NCBI GenBank assembly: GCA_910578845.1
Contig: CAJTSL010000034.1
Span: forward strand, 1 to 41,543
From: an uncultured Lachnospiraceae bacterium
Lineage (GTDB): Bacteria; Bacillota; Clostridia; Lachnospirales; Lachnospiraceae
Length of the DNA: 41,543 nucleotides
Reading direction: 5' to 3'
Shown here: piece by piece, positions 16,531-24,214 of the stretch
Layout: each line of letters opens with the position of its first letter
Position numbering within the stretch: the first letter of the stretch is position 1
The notes under the pieces: generated by a model
What the model saw: the letters and a program-made list of their open reading frames with translations, nothing else
Told to the model about the DNA's origin: nothing
The model's database searches: none
Position numbers and translations under genes: made by a program

Positions 16531-16623
16531 TACCATTTTAACATCTTATGGTCTTTTTAGACAAGAATTTTGGATTTTTTTTTACTATTTTCACCAAAGC
16601 AACGAAATTTCGTTAAAATGGTA
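16531..16623. promoter_or_regulatory. Inverted repeat and palindrome in the divergent promoter region (candidate operators)
   Basis: TACCATTTTAAC at 16531-16542 is the exact inverted complement of GTTAAAATGGTA at 16612-16623. A perfect 14-base palindrome, AACGAAATTTCGTT, lies at 16601-16614 and shares three bases with the right half of the repeat. The region separates the leftward glycosyltransferase pair from the rightward XRE-type regulator, the usual place for an autoregulated operator. That this regulator binds here is inference. Confidence 0.5.
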
Positions 16624-16753
16624 GATAAAGTGGTTTCTTTTCTAGAATATTTGTGGTAAAGTAATTATAAATCATGAGGCAGGCGGAAAAATTGCTTTAT
16701 GATGGGTATAAATAATGATTATATGTATCTACATTACAAGGAGGGACTGGTAT

Positions 16754-17092
16754 ATGACCAAAGCAGAAATTTTAAAGGCAGAGATTTTATCACAGTACAA
16801 AAGTGTGAGACAGTTTGCAATTGAGATGGGGATTCCTTATTCTACGCTTGTGACCGCGCTCGACAGAGGGATCGAAGGAATGGCATATGGGACTGTGATC
16901 CGTATGTGCGACAAGTTAAACCTCAATCCTGTGGATTTCTCGCCACTAGATAAGAAGAGCCCGCTTGGCAATAAGATTCTCGAGAATAGAGTAATGCAGT
17001 ATTATATCAAATTGAACAAGACTGGCAGAAAGAAAGCGTTGGAATTAATGGAAGATTATGCGCAGCTTGAGAAATATCAGGCGGTAGAATAA
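16754..17092 (+). CDS. Small XRE-type helix-turn-helix DNA-binding protein
   Basis: 112 residues from ATG 16754, which has GGAGGG about 9 bases upstream; an in-frame ATG at 16715 lacks a site. Residues about 10-55 form a Cro/CI-like helix-turn-helix: YKSVRQFAIEMGIPYSTLVTAL, followed by GTVIRMCDKLNLNP. The rest is a charged helix (RKKALELMEDYAQLEK). Such proteins usually repress their own and neighbouring promoters. It is transcribed away from the two TPR glycosyltransferase genes and toward the mutase gene 36 bases downstream. The inverted repeat and palindrome in the intervening region are obvious candidate binding sites, which would make it a local regulator of the glycan genes. Confidence 0.8.
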   Translation: MTKAEILKAEILSQYKSVRQFAIEMGIPYSTLVTALDRGIEGMAYGTVIRMCDKLNLNPVDFSPLDKKSPLGNKILENRVMQYYIKLNKTGRKKALELMEDYAQLEKYQAVE

Positions 17093-17128
17093 AAGCTTGC
17101 ATTCTAAGCAGGAGTGAGGGTCATAAGG

Positions 17129-18277
17129 ATGCAGTATGATTATTTGGTTGTTGGTTCCGGCTTGTTCGGCGCAGTGTTTGCATATGAAATGAAGAGAAGG
17201 GGAAAAAAGGTTTTAGTCATTGACAAGCGCGAGCATATAGCCGGAAATATTTATACACAGTCCATTTTGGGCATCCATGTGCATAAGTATGGCGCTCATA
17301 TTTTCCACACGTCCGATAAGGCAATATGGGATTATATGAGCCGGTTTGCCGTGTTCAATCATTACGTGAATTCGCCGGTCGCAAGATATCATGACGAGCT
17401 ATATAACCTACCTTTTAATATGAACACATTCAGTAAAATGTGGGGCGTAGTCACACCGCAACAGGCGAAGGAAGAGATTGCAAGACAGATAGAAGAACTG
17501 CACATTGATGAGCCAAAGAATCTTGAAGAACAGGCATTGTCATTGGCAGGACGGGATGTATATGAGAAACTGGTCAAGGGATATACGGAGAAGCAGTGGG
17601 GGCGTGACTGTAAGGAACTGCCCGCTTTTATCATTAAGAGGCTGCCGCTTCGTTTTACTTATGACAACAATTATTTTAACGACCCTTATCAGGGAATCCC
17701 GGTCGGCGGTTATACGGCAATGATAGAGAAAATGCTGGACGGGATAGATGTGAAGTGTGGCGTTGCTTATCAGGAATATATAAAGTCTGGCCCAATAGGA
17801 GATAATAGGCTGTTTGTAAGCCATCAGGGCGACACCTTTCAGAAAGTGCTTTATACGGGCATGATTGATGAGTATTTCCAGTACAGGCTAGGGCATCTGG
17901 AGTACCGTTCTCTGCGCTTCGAGCAGGAAGAAATGCCTGAGTGCGATAATTACCAGGGAAATGCCGTCGTCAATTATACGGATAGGGAAACTGCTTATAC
18001 CAGGATCATCGAGCATAAGCACTTTGAATTTGGGAAACAGCCTGGGACAGTGATCACAAGAGAATATCCAATGGAATGGAAAGCCGGGGATGAACCGTAC
18101 TACCCGGTGAATGATGAGAAGAACAATGTTTTGTTTGTCGCCTATAAGCAGTTGGCAGAGGCGGAGCCGGGAGTGCTCTTCGGAGGACGGCTCGGAGCCT
18201 ATCAATATTATGATATGGATAAAGTCGTTGCAGCCGCATTGCAAATGGTGGAAAAAGAAGCAGCCGGAGGGAAATAA
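17129..18277 (+). CDS. glf: UDP-galactopyranose mutase
   Basis: 382 residues from ATG 17129 (GAGGG 8 bases upstream); a GTG at 17114 is in frame but has no properly spaced site. The N-terminus is an FAD-binding Rossmann fold (YLVVGSGLFGAVFAYE, GSGLFG at 9-14, then VIDKREHIAGN). Family signatures are HKYGAHIFHT, YNLPFNMNTF, EKQWG, LPLRFTYDNNYFND and the C-terminal FGGRLGAYQYYDMD. The enzyme interconverts UDP-galactopyranose and UDP-galactofuranose using reduced flavin, so this locus probably builds a galactofuranose-containing glycan. The presence of the gene is clear; the use of galactofuranose by the adjacent glycosyltransferases is inference. A terminator overlaps its stop codon. Confidence 0.96.
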   Translation: MQYDYLVVGSGLFGAVFAYEMKRRGKKVLVIDKREHIAGNIYTQSILGIHVHKYGAHIFHTSDKAIWDYMSRFAVFNHYVNSPVARYHDELYNLPFNMNTFSKMWGVVTPQQAKEEIARQIEELHIDEPKNLEEQALSLAGRDVYEKLVKGYTEKQWGRDCKELPAFIIKRLPLRFTYDNNYFNDPYQGIPVGGYTAMIEKMLDGIDVKCGVAYQEYIKSGPIGDNRLFVSHQGDTFQKVLYTGMIDEYFQYRLGHLEYRSLRFEQEEMPECDNYQGNAVVNYTDRETAYTRIIEHKHFEFGKQPGTVITREYPMEWKAGDEPYYPVNDEKNNVLFVAYKQLAEAEPGVLFGGRLGAYQYYDMDKVVAAALQMVEKEAAGGK

Positions 18278-18295
18278 GATCCGGCTGTTTTATTT
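18259..18295 (+). terminator. Intrinsic terminator overlapping the glf stop codon
   Basis: AGCAGCCGGA (18259-18268) pairs with TCCGGCTGTT (18280-18289), ten pairs with one G-U, followed by TTTTATTTT. The glf TAA at 18275-18277 lies in the loop. Confidence 0.85.
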
Positions 18296-18333
18296 TGCCC
18301 GGATTTTCTGGCAGACATATTTTGGGAAATCCC

Positions 18334-18361
18334 TTGACATCCGTAGCATCTTTGTTATAAT
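18334..18361 (+). promoter_or_regulatory. Sigma-A promoter of the carboxyltransferase gene
   Basis: Consensus TTGACA (18334-18339), a 16-base spacer and consensus TATAAT (18356-18361), about 60 bases before the start codon of the following gene. Confidence 0.85.
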
Positions 18362-18430
18362 CATCTTGATAGTTTGATAATCAAAGTATTAGAATCTCAA
18401 ATGAAATGGATGTAGGAATGGAGGAGTATC

Positions 18431-20044
18431 ATGAATTGGGACGAAGCGGTCCAGGAGTTGGATGAGAGAAGGAAGAAAGCTCTTGCAGGCGGCGGCAGGG
18501 CAAGAGTGGAGAAACAACACCAGAGCGGAAAGCTGACGGCAAGAGAACGGATTGAGATGCTGCTTGATAAAGATACATTTGTGGAAGTGGACGGATTCGT
18601 AGAATCCAGGATTGATGATTTTGATTTGGATAAAAGACGTGTGCCCGGAGACGGCGTCGTAACGGGCTATGGAGAAATAGACGGCAGACTGGTATTTGTA
18701 TCCAGTGAAGATTTTACGGTGATCGGCGGTACATTGGGCGAATATCATTCGTTCAAGATCTGCCGGATCCAGGATATGGCGATGCAGATGATGGCGCCGC
18801 TTATCTGTATCAATGACAGTGGCGGGGCGAGAATCGAAGAAGGCATCTCTTCTTTGAGCGGATATAGCGGAATGTTCCTTCGACATACGCAGGCTTCCGG
18901 TGTGATCCCGCAGATCGCGGTTATTTTGGGGCCTTGTTCGGGAGGCGCCTGCTATGCGCCTGCAATTTGCGATTTTATCTTTATGGTCAAAGATATTTCT
19001 AAGATGTTCATAACCGGCCCGAATGTGGTGAAGACAGTCATTAATGAAGAAGTATCCGTAGAAGAGTTGGGCGGTGCGGATATACACGCCAAGAAGAGCG
19101 GCGTCTCTCATTTCACATATGACTCGGAGGGAGAGTGCCTGATGGGCGTCCGCAAGCTATTATCCTATTTGCCGGGCAATAATACGGAGAAGCCGCCGGT
19201 CATTAATACGAAAGAGCGCCAGAACCATCTGCCCGGTAGCGTCGGCAGAGTGCTTGGCAGATTTAGCAAAGTAGAAACGGCAGCAAGGGGCAAGGCAGAG
19301 AAGATCAAAGATATCGTGCCGGATAACTCCCGACATGCTTATGACGTTAAAGAAGTGATCGACTGTATCGTTGATGAGGGGAGCTTCTTCGAAGTACAGA
19401 AGGAATTCGCGATGAACGGCGTGGTAGGCTGGGGAAGGATGGAAGGCAAAGTCGTGGGCTTTGTCGCGAACCAGCCAAATGTCATGGGTGGCTCTCTGGA
19501 TTATCATGTCTCGGATAAAATAGCCAGATTCATCCGTTTCTGTGACTGCTTCAACATCCCGCTTGTGACATTGATTGATGTGCCGGCATTCTTGCCGGGA
19601 ACGGCGCAGGAACATAACGGCATCATCCGCCACGGAGCGAAAATATTGTATGCGTATTCCGAGGCGACGGTCCCTAAGATATCCCTGATCATGCGCAAAG
19701 CATATGGCGGCGCTTACATTGCCATGAATTCGAAGGAAATGGGAGCGGATATTGTCTATGCATGGCCGATCGCTGAGATTGCGGTAATGGGAGCGGATGG
19801 CGCGGTCAATATTGCTTTCAAGAAAAAGATCAAAGCGGCAAAAGACCCGGAGGAGATGCGCGCCAAATGTAAAGCGGAGTATGAGGAACGCTTCTTAAAC
19901 CCATATGTTGCCGCGGCAAGAGGGTATGTCAATGAAGTCATTAAGCCAGAGGAAACGAGAAAAGCAATTTTAAAGGCGCTGCATGGCCTGAAAAACAAAC
20001 AGGCGCAACTGCCCAAGAAGAAACATGGCAATATACCTTTATAA
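18431..20044 (+). CDS. Acyl-CoA carboxylase carboxyltransferase subunit (propionyl/methylmalonyl-CoA type)
   Basis: 537 residues, AATGGAGG upstream. The fold is a two-part crotonase-type carboxyltransferase: an N-terminal half with KLTARERIEMLLD, CINDSGGARIEEG and GPCSGGACYAPA, and a C-terminal half with ANQPNVMGGSLD, DVPAFLPGTAQEHNGIIRHGAK and AYGGAYIAM. These oxyanion-hole glycine clusters are typical of biotin-dependent propionyl-CoA carboxylase beta and of the alpha subunit of sodium-pumping methylmalonyl-CoA decarboxylase. The two cannot be told apart by reading. No biotin carrier or membrane subunit gene is next to it, so its partners must lie elsewhere. It has its own promoter and a strong terminator and is independent of the glycan locus. 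Confidence 0.9.
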   Translation: MNWDEAVQELDERRKKALAGGGRARVEKQHQSGKLTARERIEMLLDKDTFVEVDGFVESRIDDFDLDKRRVPGDGVVTGYGEIDGRLVFVSSEDFTVIGGTLGEYHSFKICRIQDMAMQMMAPLICINDSGGARIEEGISSLSGYSGMFLRHTQASGVIPQIAVILGPCSGGACYAPAICDFIFMVKDISKMFITGPNVVKTVINEEVSVEELGGADIHAKKSGVSHFTYDSEGECLMGVRKLLSYLPGNNTEKPPVINTKERQNHLPGSVGRVLGRFSKVETAARGKAEKIKDIVPDNSRHAYDVKEVIDCIVDEGSFFEVQKEFAMNGVVGWGRMEGKVVGFVANQPNVMGGSLDYHVSDKIARFIRFCDCFNIPLVTLIDVPAFLPGTAQEHNGIIRHGAKILYAYSEATVPKISLIMRKAYGGAYIAMNSKEMGADIVYAWPIAEIAVMGADGAVNIAFKKKIKAAKDPEEMRAKCKAEYEERFLNPYVAAARGYVNEVIKPEETRKAILKALHGLKNKQAQLPKKKHGNIPL

Positions 20045-20104
20045 ACTCCGGGCTCTATCATAAAAAATTTTTGTTAGAAGAAGATTGTAGGAAGACAAAA
20101 AGAA

Positions 20105-20157
20105 AGAAGCCTCCCTGCCAGCAGTTATAAAATGTATGGCGGAGGGCTTCTTTTTTT
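20105..20157. terminator. Bidirectional intrinsic terminator
   Basis: AGAAGCCTCC (20105-20114) pairs with GGAGGGCTTC (20141-20150) and its following T, followed rightward by seven T. Read leftward the stem is followed by CTTTCTTTTTG, so it can serve both converging genes. Confidence 0.85.
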
Positions 20158-20200
20158 ATCTGTTCCCGTAGAAACGATGGTATTCTTCTAGATCAGTGTA

Positions 20201-21517
20201 TTAGCAATATCCATTGAACATCATTCCGCTGTAAGCGCTTGTGATATATGGCGTTGCAAAGTTCTTGCCAGGATTTTTATATGCCACGACAATATTATTG
20301 ACATAATTCATCGGGTCTAACGAAATCTGGTTGGATTTACGCACCAAGGAATGTGTGAAATCCATGACGGATGAAAAAGCTTCTTTGGCATCACTGCTCA
20401 TGGCAGTTTTCTGTACCGTATCGCTGTCCATTTCCAAAGTGCCGTCCAGATTTAAATTCAAACCTGCCGAAGTCAGGCCATGTGCATAGTATCTGGTAAT
20501 GCTGCCTAATTCATGAATGAGGCGATTGCTCTTAGGCTGCTGTTCACTATATTCCACTGCGGAATGTAAGAAGGAGTTATATCCACGCACAAGAGTGCCG
20601 ATATTTTCCGTCAAGGATTCCACATCGGTTTTGAGGCCGATCAAAGCGGTCTCGCCTTCTTCGCTGCTGACGCCGTTCAAAGTCACTTGATACATACGGC
20701 CTATTGTAAGCTGGTTGGAAGGGGAAGTGCGCTCTTCGCCATTGATCAGGAAATTGGCGTTAGAAGCAGGCACAATATTTTCATCCAAGCCGAAATAAGC
20801 AACGGTTCCTGCGGTCTTGCTCGTATGCTCATCCGATACTTGGAAGATGTTCTTTCTATGGTTCTTTAAGCCTGTGGCGTTGGATTCCAGCTTAAGGGCG
20901 GTATTCCCCTCGTCATTTTTGACCATTTGTGCGGAAATGCCAACATTAGCGTTATTAATCAGACGGGTCAGGCGGCTTTGCACGTCGCCGTTGGTATCCG
21001 TCGGCTTGATATTGAACTGGAACTCATAATTTAAATCGTCAATGCTGATGTCAAAAGAATACGTAGCGGGAGGAAGGTTCACAACTTCTGTTGCCGGTAA
21101 ATAATTCCCCGTATTCATTTGCGTGGTAGCAAGAGAGTTTACTTCAATTTCTACATAGGACGCATTGACGCCTTCGGAAAGCGTTCCGATATAAGAAGCG
21201 GATGCAATATTCTCATTGCTGGAATATGCTGTTTTCTTATTTAGAAGCTCATTCTCATTCAAATCGCCAAGAGAAGCGATAACGTTACGAAGCTCTCTGG
21301 CATTTTCTTTCATACCGACAGCAAAAGAACAGGAATCCTTACTGGTATCCAGAATATAAATAGGAGCTTCTTTGTTCAATTTTACAATGGAATTATAGAC
21401 ATTGCGCAACTCGCTTTTCTTATGGGAATCATAAGGTGTACACGGTTTGGGCGCATAAGTAGTCATGTAATAGTTATAAACATTAGAATAATTTTGGATA
21501 GTATTATGATAGGCCAT
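20201..21517 (-). CDS. FliD-like flagellar hook-associated (capping) protein
   Basis: 438 residues from ATG 21517, preceded by AAGGAGG at 7 bases; the frame extends to 21553 without a better site. No signal peptide or membrane segment, as expected for a protein exported by the flagellar apparatus. The FliD-like layout is: helical N-terminus, VEIEVNSLATTQ strand region, a paired beta domain (FLINGEE, YQVTLNGVS), then a coiled helical segment GLKTDVESLTENIGTLVRGYNSFL matching the FliD C-terminal region, and a distinctive end GMMFNGYC. Similarity to FliD is by pattern only; the N-terminal part is atypical and a divergent capping or hook-associated homologue is the safest call. It is downstream of, and cooriented with, the sigma-28-driven FlxA-like gene. 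Confidence 0.65.
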   Translation of the reverse strand: MAYHNTIQNYSNVYNYYMTTYAPKPCTPYDSHKKSELRNVYNSIVKLNKEAPIYILDTSKDSCSFAVGMKENARELRNVIASLGDLNENELLNKKTAYSSNENIASASYIGTLSEGVNASYVEIEVNSLATTQMNTGNYLPATEVVNLPPATYSFDISIDDLNYEFQFNIKPTDTNGDVQSRLTRLINNANVGISAQMVKNDEGNTALKLESNATGLKNHRKNIFQVSDEHTSKTAGTVAYFGLDENIVPASNANFLINGEERTSPSNQLTIGRMYQVTLNGVSSEEGETALIGLKTDVESLTENIGTLVRGYNSFLHSAVEYSEQQPKSNRLIHELGSITRYYAHGLTSAGLNLNLDGTLEMDSDTVQKTAMSSDAKEAFSSVMDFTHSLVRKSNQISLDPMNYVNNIVVAYKNPGKNFATPYITSAYSGMMFNGYC

Positions 21518-21621
21518 GATGCGCCTCCTTTCTTCCTTGAAATCTGCTATCATGTTAAAACATCCTGCCGGCTGTCCGTAGCTGGCTATAAATGGATTTA
21601 TATTTTTAAGGCTTTCCTATT

Positions 21622-22422
21622 TTAAGGCCTTTTTCGTGTTAAGAACACTTTGCCGGGCGACTCGGAATTGTCTTTCCAGTATCCGTTCCCTGTCGAAGCC
21701 GTTTTGTCGCTGCGCGAAACGGAAACGCCTACGTTTTTAGTTCTGTCCCGGTATTCCTGTAACTGTTTTTGTACTTTTTCCTTCCGTGCTTTTTCTTCAT
21801 TTTGGGCATCCGTTATTGTATCGGATATTTTCTGTATTTTTTTACCCATATTTTTGGAAATGTTATTTATTTTTTTCTGTAGGCTTGCTTTTTCTTCATC
21901 AGTTGAGGCGGTCCGTAACTGGCCTTCCAGATCCGTCCTTATTTTCTGCATATTAGAAAGGTGGCCTTTCGTGGCAGCAGCGGCAAACATGACGCCGGAT
22001 CCGGCATTGTCTGCAATAGCGGTAGGATCTTTAGGCTGTCCTGCTTGTGCCTCCTCTGTACTGCCAGGAGCCTGGGATGAGGAAGGAGCGGATGTTTTAT
22101 CGGCTGTTGTAGTATTCCTTTCAGAGCGCCTTGCCTCTTCTTCCTGCTTTTTCATAGCCTCTTCTTGGCGCTTTTGGATTTCTTCCTGCTTTTTTTGCGC
22201 CTGATATTGTTTCAATTCGCTGTTCAGGTTTTGTATTTTGTCCTGAAGCGCTTTTTTCTCGTCGCTTTTTTCTTCGCTGGACATTTCACTGTCATAGGCG
22301 ATGCCCCGCACTTTTTCCTGAAGGCTTATGATCTGCTTCTGGATCGTAAGCTCGTGGCTGTCTTGTTTTGACCCGGCAGCAGGCGATAATCCTGATGCCT
22401 GATGGATGCCTGTTATGTTCAT
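21622..22422 (-). CDS. FlxA-like coiled-coil protein
   Basis: 266 residues, GGGAGG upstream. The N-terminal third (about 25-105) has the FlxA-like pattern QKQIISLQEKVRG, MSSEEK, ALQDKIQNLNSELKQYQAQ and then a long Glu/Lys/Gln coiled coil. A Ser/Pro/Thr-rich linker follows (about 105-140). A second helical section (about 155-225) has STDEEKASLQKKINNISKNMGKKIQK, and the C-terminus is polar. There is no signal peptide. FlxA-like proteins are known as sigma-28-dependent motility-regulon members of unclear function. The sigma-28-type promoter about 75 bases upstream fits this. The gap of about 100 bases to the FliD-like gene shows no promoter I can support, so the two may form an operon. Confidence 0.75.
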   Translation of the reverse strand: MNITGIHQASGLSPAAGSKQDSHELTIQKQIISLQEKVRGIAYDSEMSSEEKSDEKKALQDKIQNLNSELKQYQAQKKQEEIQKRQEEAMKKQEEEARRSERNTTTADKTSAPSSSQAPGSTEEAQAGQPKDPTAIADNAGSGVMFAAAATKGHLSNMQKIRTDLEGQLRTASTDEEKASLQKKINNISKNMGKKIQKISDTITDAQNEEKARKEKVQKQLQEYRDRTKNVGVSVSRSDKTASTGNGYWKDNSESPGKVFLTRKRP

Positions 22423-22497
22423 ACCTCGCCTCCCCCTCGCTGCAAAATGGCAAATAGCTACAATATATTTTAATATCTTATATATCTCTTCTTATAT

Positions 22498-22524
22498 ATA
22501 TCGGTTATTCCTGTACATTCTTTA
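22498..22524 (-). promoter_or_regulatory. Sigma-28 (FliA/SigD-type) flagellar promoter
   Basis: On the minus strand: TAAA (22524-22521), exactly 15 bases, then ACCGATAT (22505-22498). The known Gram-positive consensus is TAAA, 15 bases, GCCGATAT, so only one base differs. It faces the FlxA-like gene. Confidence 0.75.
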
Positions 22525-22573
22525 GCATATTTTGAAAAAAATAGCCAAAAAATTTACTATTTTCCAAAAGCAG

Positions 22574-22602
22574 TTGACGAACGAAAGATGTTATGATATA
22601 GT
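22574..22602 (+). promoter_or_regulatory. Sigma-A promoter of the rpmG-secE-nusG-rplKA operon
   Basis: TTGACG (22574-22579), a 17-base spacer, TATAGT (22597-22602). It starts about 70 bases before rpmG and is divergent from the sigma-28 promoter 50 bases to its left. Confidence 0.88.
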
Positions 22603-22677
22603 AAACAAACGAGATGAGATTTAGGTCTTTTTTTTTATGCTTAAATTTGATAAATCAGGCGAGTGGAGGTAGCAAGA

Positions 22678-22827
22678 ATGCGTACGAGAATCACATTAGC
22701 ATGCACAGAGTGCAAACAGCGTAATTATAATACGACAAAGGATAAGAAAGCACATCCTGACAGAATGGAAACGAAGAAATATTGTAGATTTTGTAGGAAA
22801 CATACCCTGCATAAAGAGACAAAGTAA
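22678..22827 (+). CDS. rpmG: 50S ribosomal protein L33
   Basis: 49 residues, preceded by GGAGG at 8 bases. The protein is near-textbook bacterial L33: MRTRITLACTEC start, QRNYNTTKDKK, and the end KKYCRFCRKHTLHKETK. The two Cys-x2-Cys pairs (CTEC and CRFC) mark the zinc-binding form. First gene of the secE-nusG-rplK-rplA transcript, the usual place in Clostridia. Confidence 0.97.
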   Translation: MRTRITLACTECKQRNYNTTKDKKAHPDRMETKKYCRFCRKHTLHKETK

Positions 22828-22887
22828 TTGCTCATTGCCCAAATGTTCAAGCACAAATTCGCAGGCTGAGAAAGGAGCGGTTTGTAT

Positions 22888-23100
22888 ATGGGAGATTCTG
22901 TAAAAACAGATAAGACACCGAAACCGGTTAAGTTCTGGAATGGTGTAAAAGCTGAATTTAAGAAAATTACTTGGCCGGATAAGGATTCCCTTTTGAAACA
23001 ATCCATTGCAGTGGTTGTTATCTCGCTTGTAGTAGGAGCGATTATTACGATCTTGGATTTTGCACTTCAATACGGCGTGGATTTCATAACAACATTGTAG
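22888..23100 (+). CDS. secE: Preprotein translocase subunit SecE
   Basis: 70 residues. ATG 22888 was chosen because AAGGAG lies about 10 bases upstream; an in-frame TTG at 22882 is too close to it. A polar N-terminus leads to the conserved amphipathic segment FWNGVKAEFKKITWPDKDSLLKQ, followed by one transmembrane helix (about 42-62). This is the single-membrane-span form of SecE, which clamps the two halves of SecY in the protein-conducting channel. It lies between rpmG and nusG as in most Bacillota. Confidence 0.96.
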   Translation: MGDSVKTDKTPKPVKFWNGVKAEFKKITWPDKDSLLKQSIAVVVISLVVGAIITILDFALQYGVDFITTL

Positions 23101-23116
23101 AATGAGGGGTAATCTT

Positions 23117-23635
23117 ATGGCAGAAGCAAATTGGTATGTTGTTCATACTTATTCCGGGTATGAAAATAAAGTAAAAGCCAATATTGAGAAAACAATTGAG
23201 AACAGGCATCTGGAAGAAGAGATATTAGAAGTCCGCGTACCGTTGCAGGATGTCATGGAAATGAAGAATGGAGCGAGGAAGACCGTTCAGAAGAAGATGT
23301 TTCCGGGTTATGTTTTAATCAATATGGTCATGAATGACGACACATGGTATGTAGTCAGGAACACGAGAGGCGTTACAGGATTTGTAGGGCCGGGGAGCAA
23401 ACCGGTGCCGCTTTCAGAAGCAGAGATGAAGCCGCTTGGCATTAAAGTGGAAAACGTGTCGGTAGATTTTGCAGAAGGCGATACAATCGCCGTTGTAGCG
23501 GGCGTATGGAAAGATACGATCGGCGTTGTGCAGAGAATGGACTATAATAAACAGACCGCGACGATCAATGTTGAGTTGTTCGGCAGGGAAACGCCGGTAG
23601 AGATCAGCTTCGCGGAAGTAAGGAACATGAAATAG
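23117..23635 (+). CDS. nusG: Transcription termination/antitermination protein NusG
   Basis: 172 residues from ATG 23117 (GAGGGG upstream); an ATG at 23102 in frame has no site. The N-terminal NGN domain is recognised by NWYVVHTYSGYENKVK, KKMFPGYVLINM and VRNTRGVTGFVG. The C-terminal KOW domain has EGDTIAVVAGVWKDTIGVV and ends RNMK. NusG binds RNA polymerase, affects pausing and processivity and links it to the ribosome or Rho. It begins 16 bases after secE. Confidence 0.97.
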   Translation: MAEANWYVVHTYSGYENKVKANIEKTIENRHLEEEILEVRVPLQDVMEMKNGARKTVQKKMFPGYVLINMVMNDDTWYVVRNTRGVTGFVGPGSKPVPLSEAEMKPLGIKVENVSVDFAEGDTIAVVAGVWKDTIGVVQRMDYNKQTATINVELFGRETPVEISFAEVRNMK

Positions 23636-23689
23636 TATTTACCCGTTTAGGCGGTGTAGATAGTTCCCGGAGTATTGTGATTCGGGAAA

Positions 23690-23755
23690 GTGGGAGCAGG
23701 ACATTTTGGCTGCGCCAAGATATCAGAGATCATATTATGACTGCGCCTATACCAC
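23690..23755 (+). promoter_or_regulatory. Candidate ribosomal protein L1 binding site in the rplK leader
   Basis: GTGGGAG at 23690-23696 and ATACCAC at 23749-23755 match the two strands of the helix in 23S rRNA that binds L1 (GUGGGAG and AUACCAC). They bracket a foldable segment with GGCTGCGCC and ACTGCGCC. It ends 6 bases before the AGGAGG region of rplK, where bound L1 would block translation of rplK-rplA. A further stem, TTCCCG with CGGGAA, precedes it at about 23664-23687. Confidence 0.65.
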
Positions 23756-23775
23756 ATTATTTTAGGAGGTGCCAT

Positions 23776-24201
23776 ATGGCAAAGAAAGTAGAAGGATATA
23801 TTAAGTTACAGATTCCTGCCGGCAAAGCTACGCCGGCGCCGCCGGTTGGTCCGGCTCTTGGACAGCACGGCGTTAACATCGTTGAATTTACCAAACAGTT
23901 CAACGCAAGGACTGCTGATAAGGGCGACGTGATCATTCCGGTCGTTATCACAGTATATGCAGACAGAAGTTTCAGTTTCGTGACAAAGACTCCGCCTGCT
24001 GCAGTTTTATTGAAGAAGGCATGTAATATCAAGTCAGGTTCGGCGGCGCCGAACAAGACGAAAGTGGCTACAATTTCCAAAGCGAAGCTCCAGGAAATTG
24101 CAGAACTTAAAATGCCTGATCTGAATGCGGCAAGCTTAGAAGCTGCTATGAGCATGATCGCCGGTACTGCAAGAAGTATGGGCATCACAGTAGAAGAGTA
24201 A
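23776..24201 (+). CDS. rplK: 50S ribosomal protein L11
   Basis: 141 residues, the standard length, from ATG 23776 with TTTAGGAGG upstream. The protein reads KVEGYIKLQIPAGKATPAPPVGPALGQHGVNIVEF at the N-terminus (given here only as landmark pieces IPAGKA, PPVGPALGQ and NIVEF) and ends in the RNA-binding C-terminal domain with KTPPAAVLLKKA and GTARSMGI. L11 forms the GTPase-associated centre with 23S rRNA and L10. It follows a 140-base leader after nusG containing the L1-site mimic. Confidence 0.97.
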   Translation: MAKKVEGYIKLQIPAGKATPAPPVGPALGQHGVNIVEFTKQFNARTADKGDVIIPVVITVYADRSFSFVTKTPPAAVLLKKACNIKSGSAAPNKTKVATISKAKLQEIAELKMPDLNAASLEAAMSMIAGTARSMGITVEE

Positions 24202-24214
24202 TGGAGGAACGGAT

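Noticed and set aside
18389..19111. 240-codon minus-strand frame opposite the carboxyltransferase gene
   Set aside because: The sense frame is a full conserved enzyme; the antisense product is His/Arg-rich and unlike any family.
23677..23775. Upstream extension of the rplK frame
   Set aside because: It would translate the L1-site leader; ATG 23776 has AGGAGG and gives the standard 141-residue L11.
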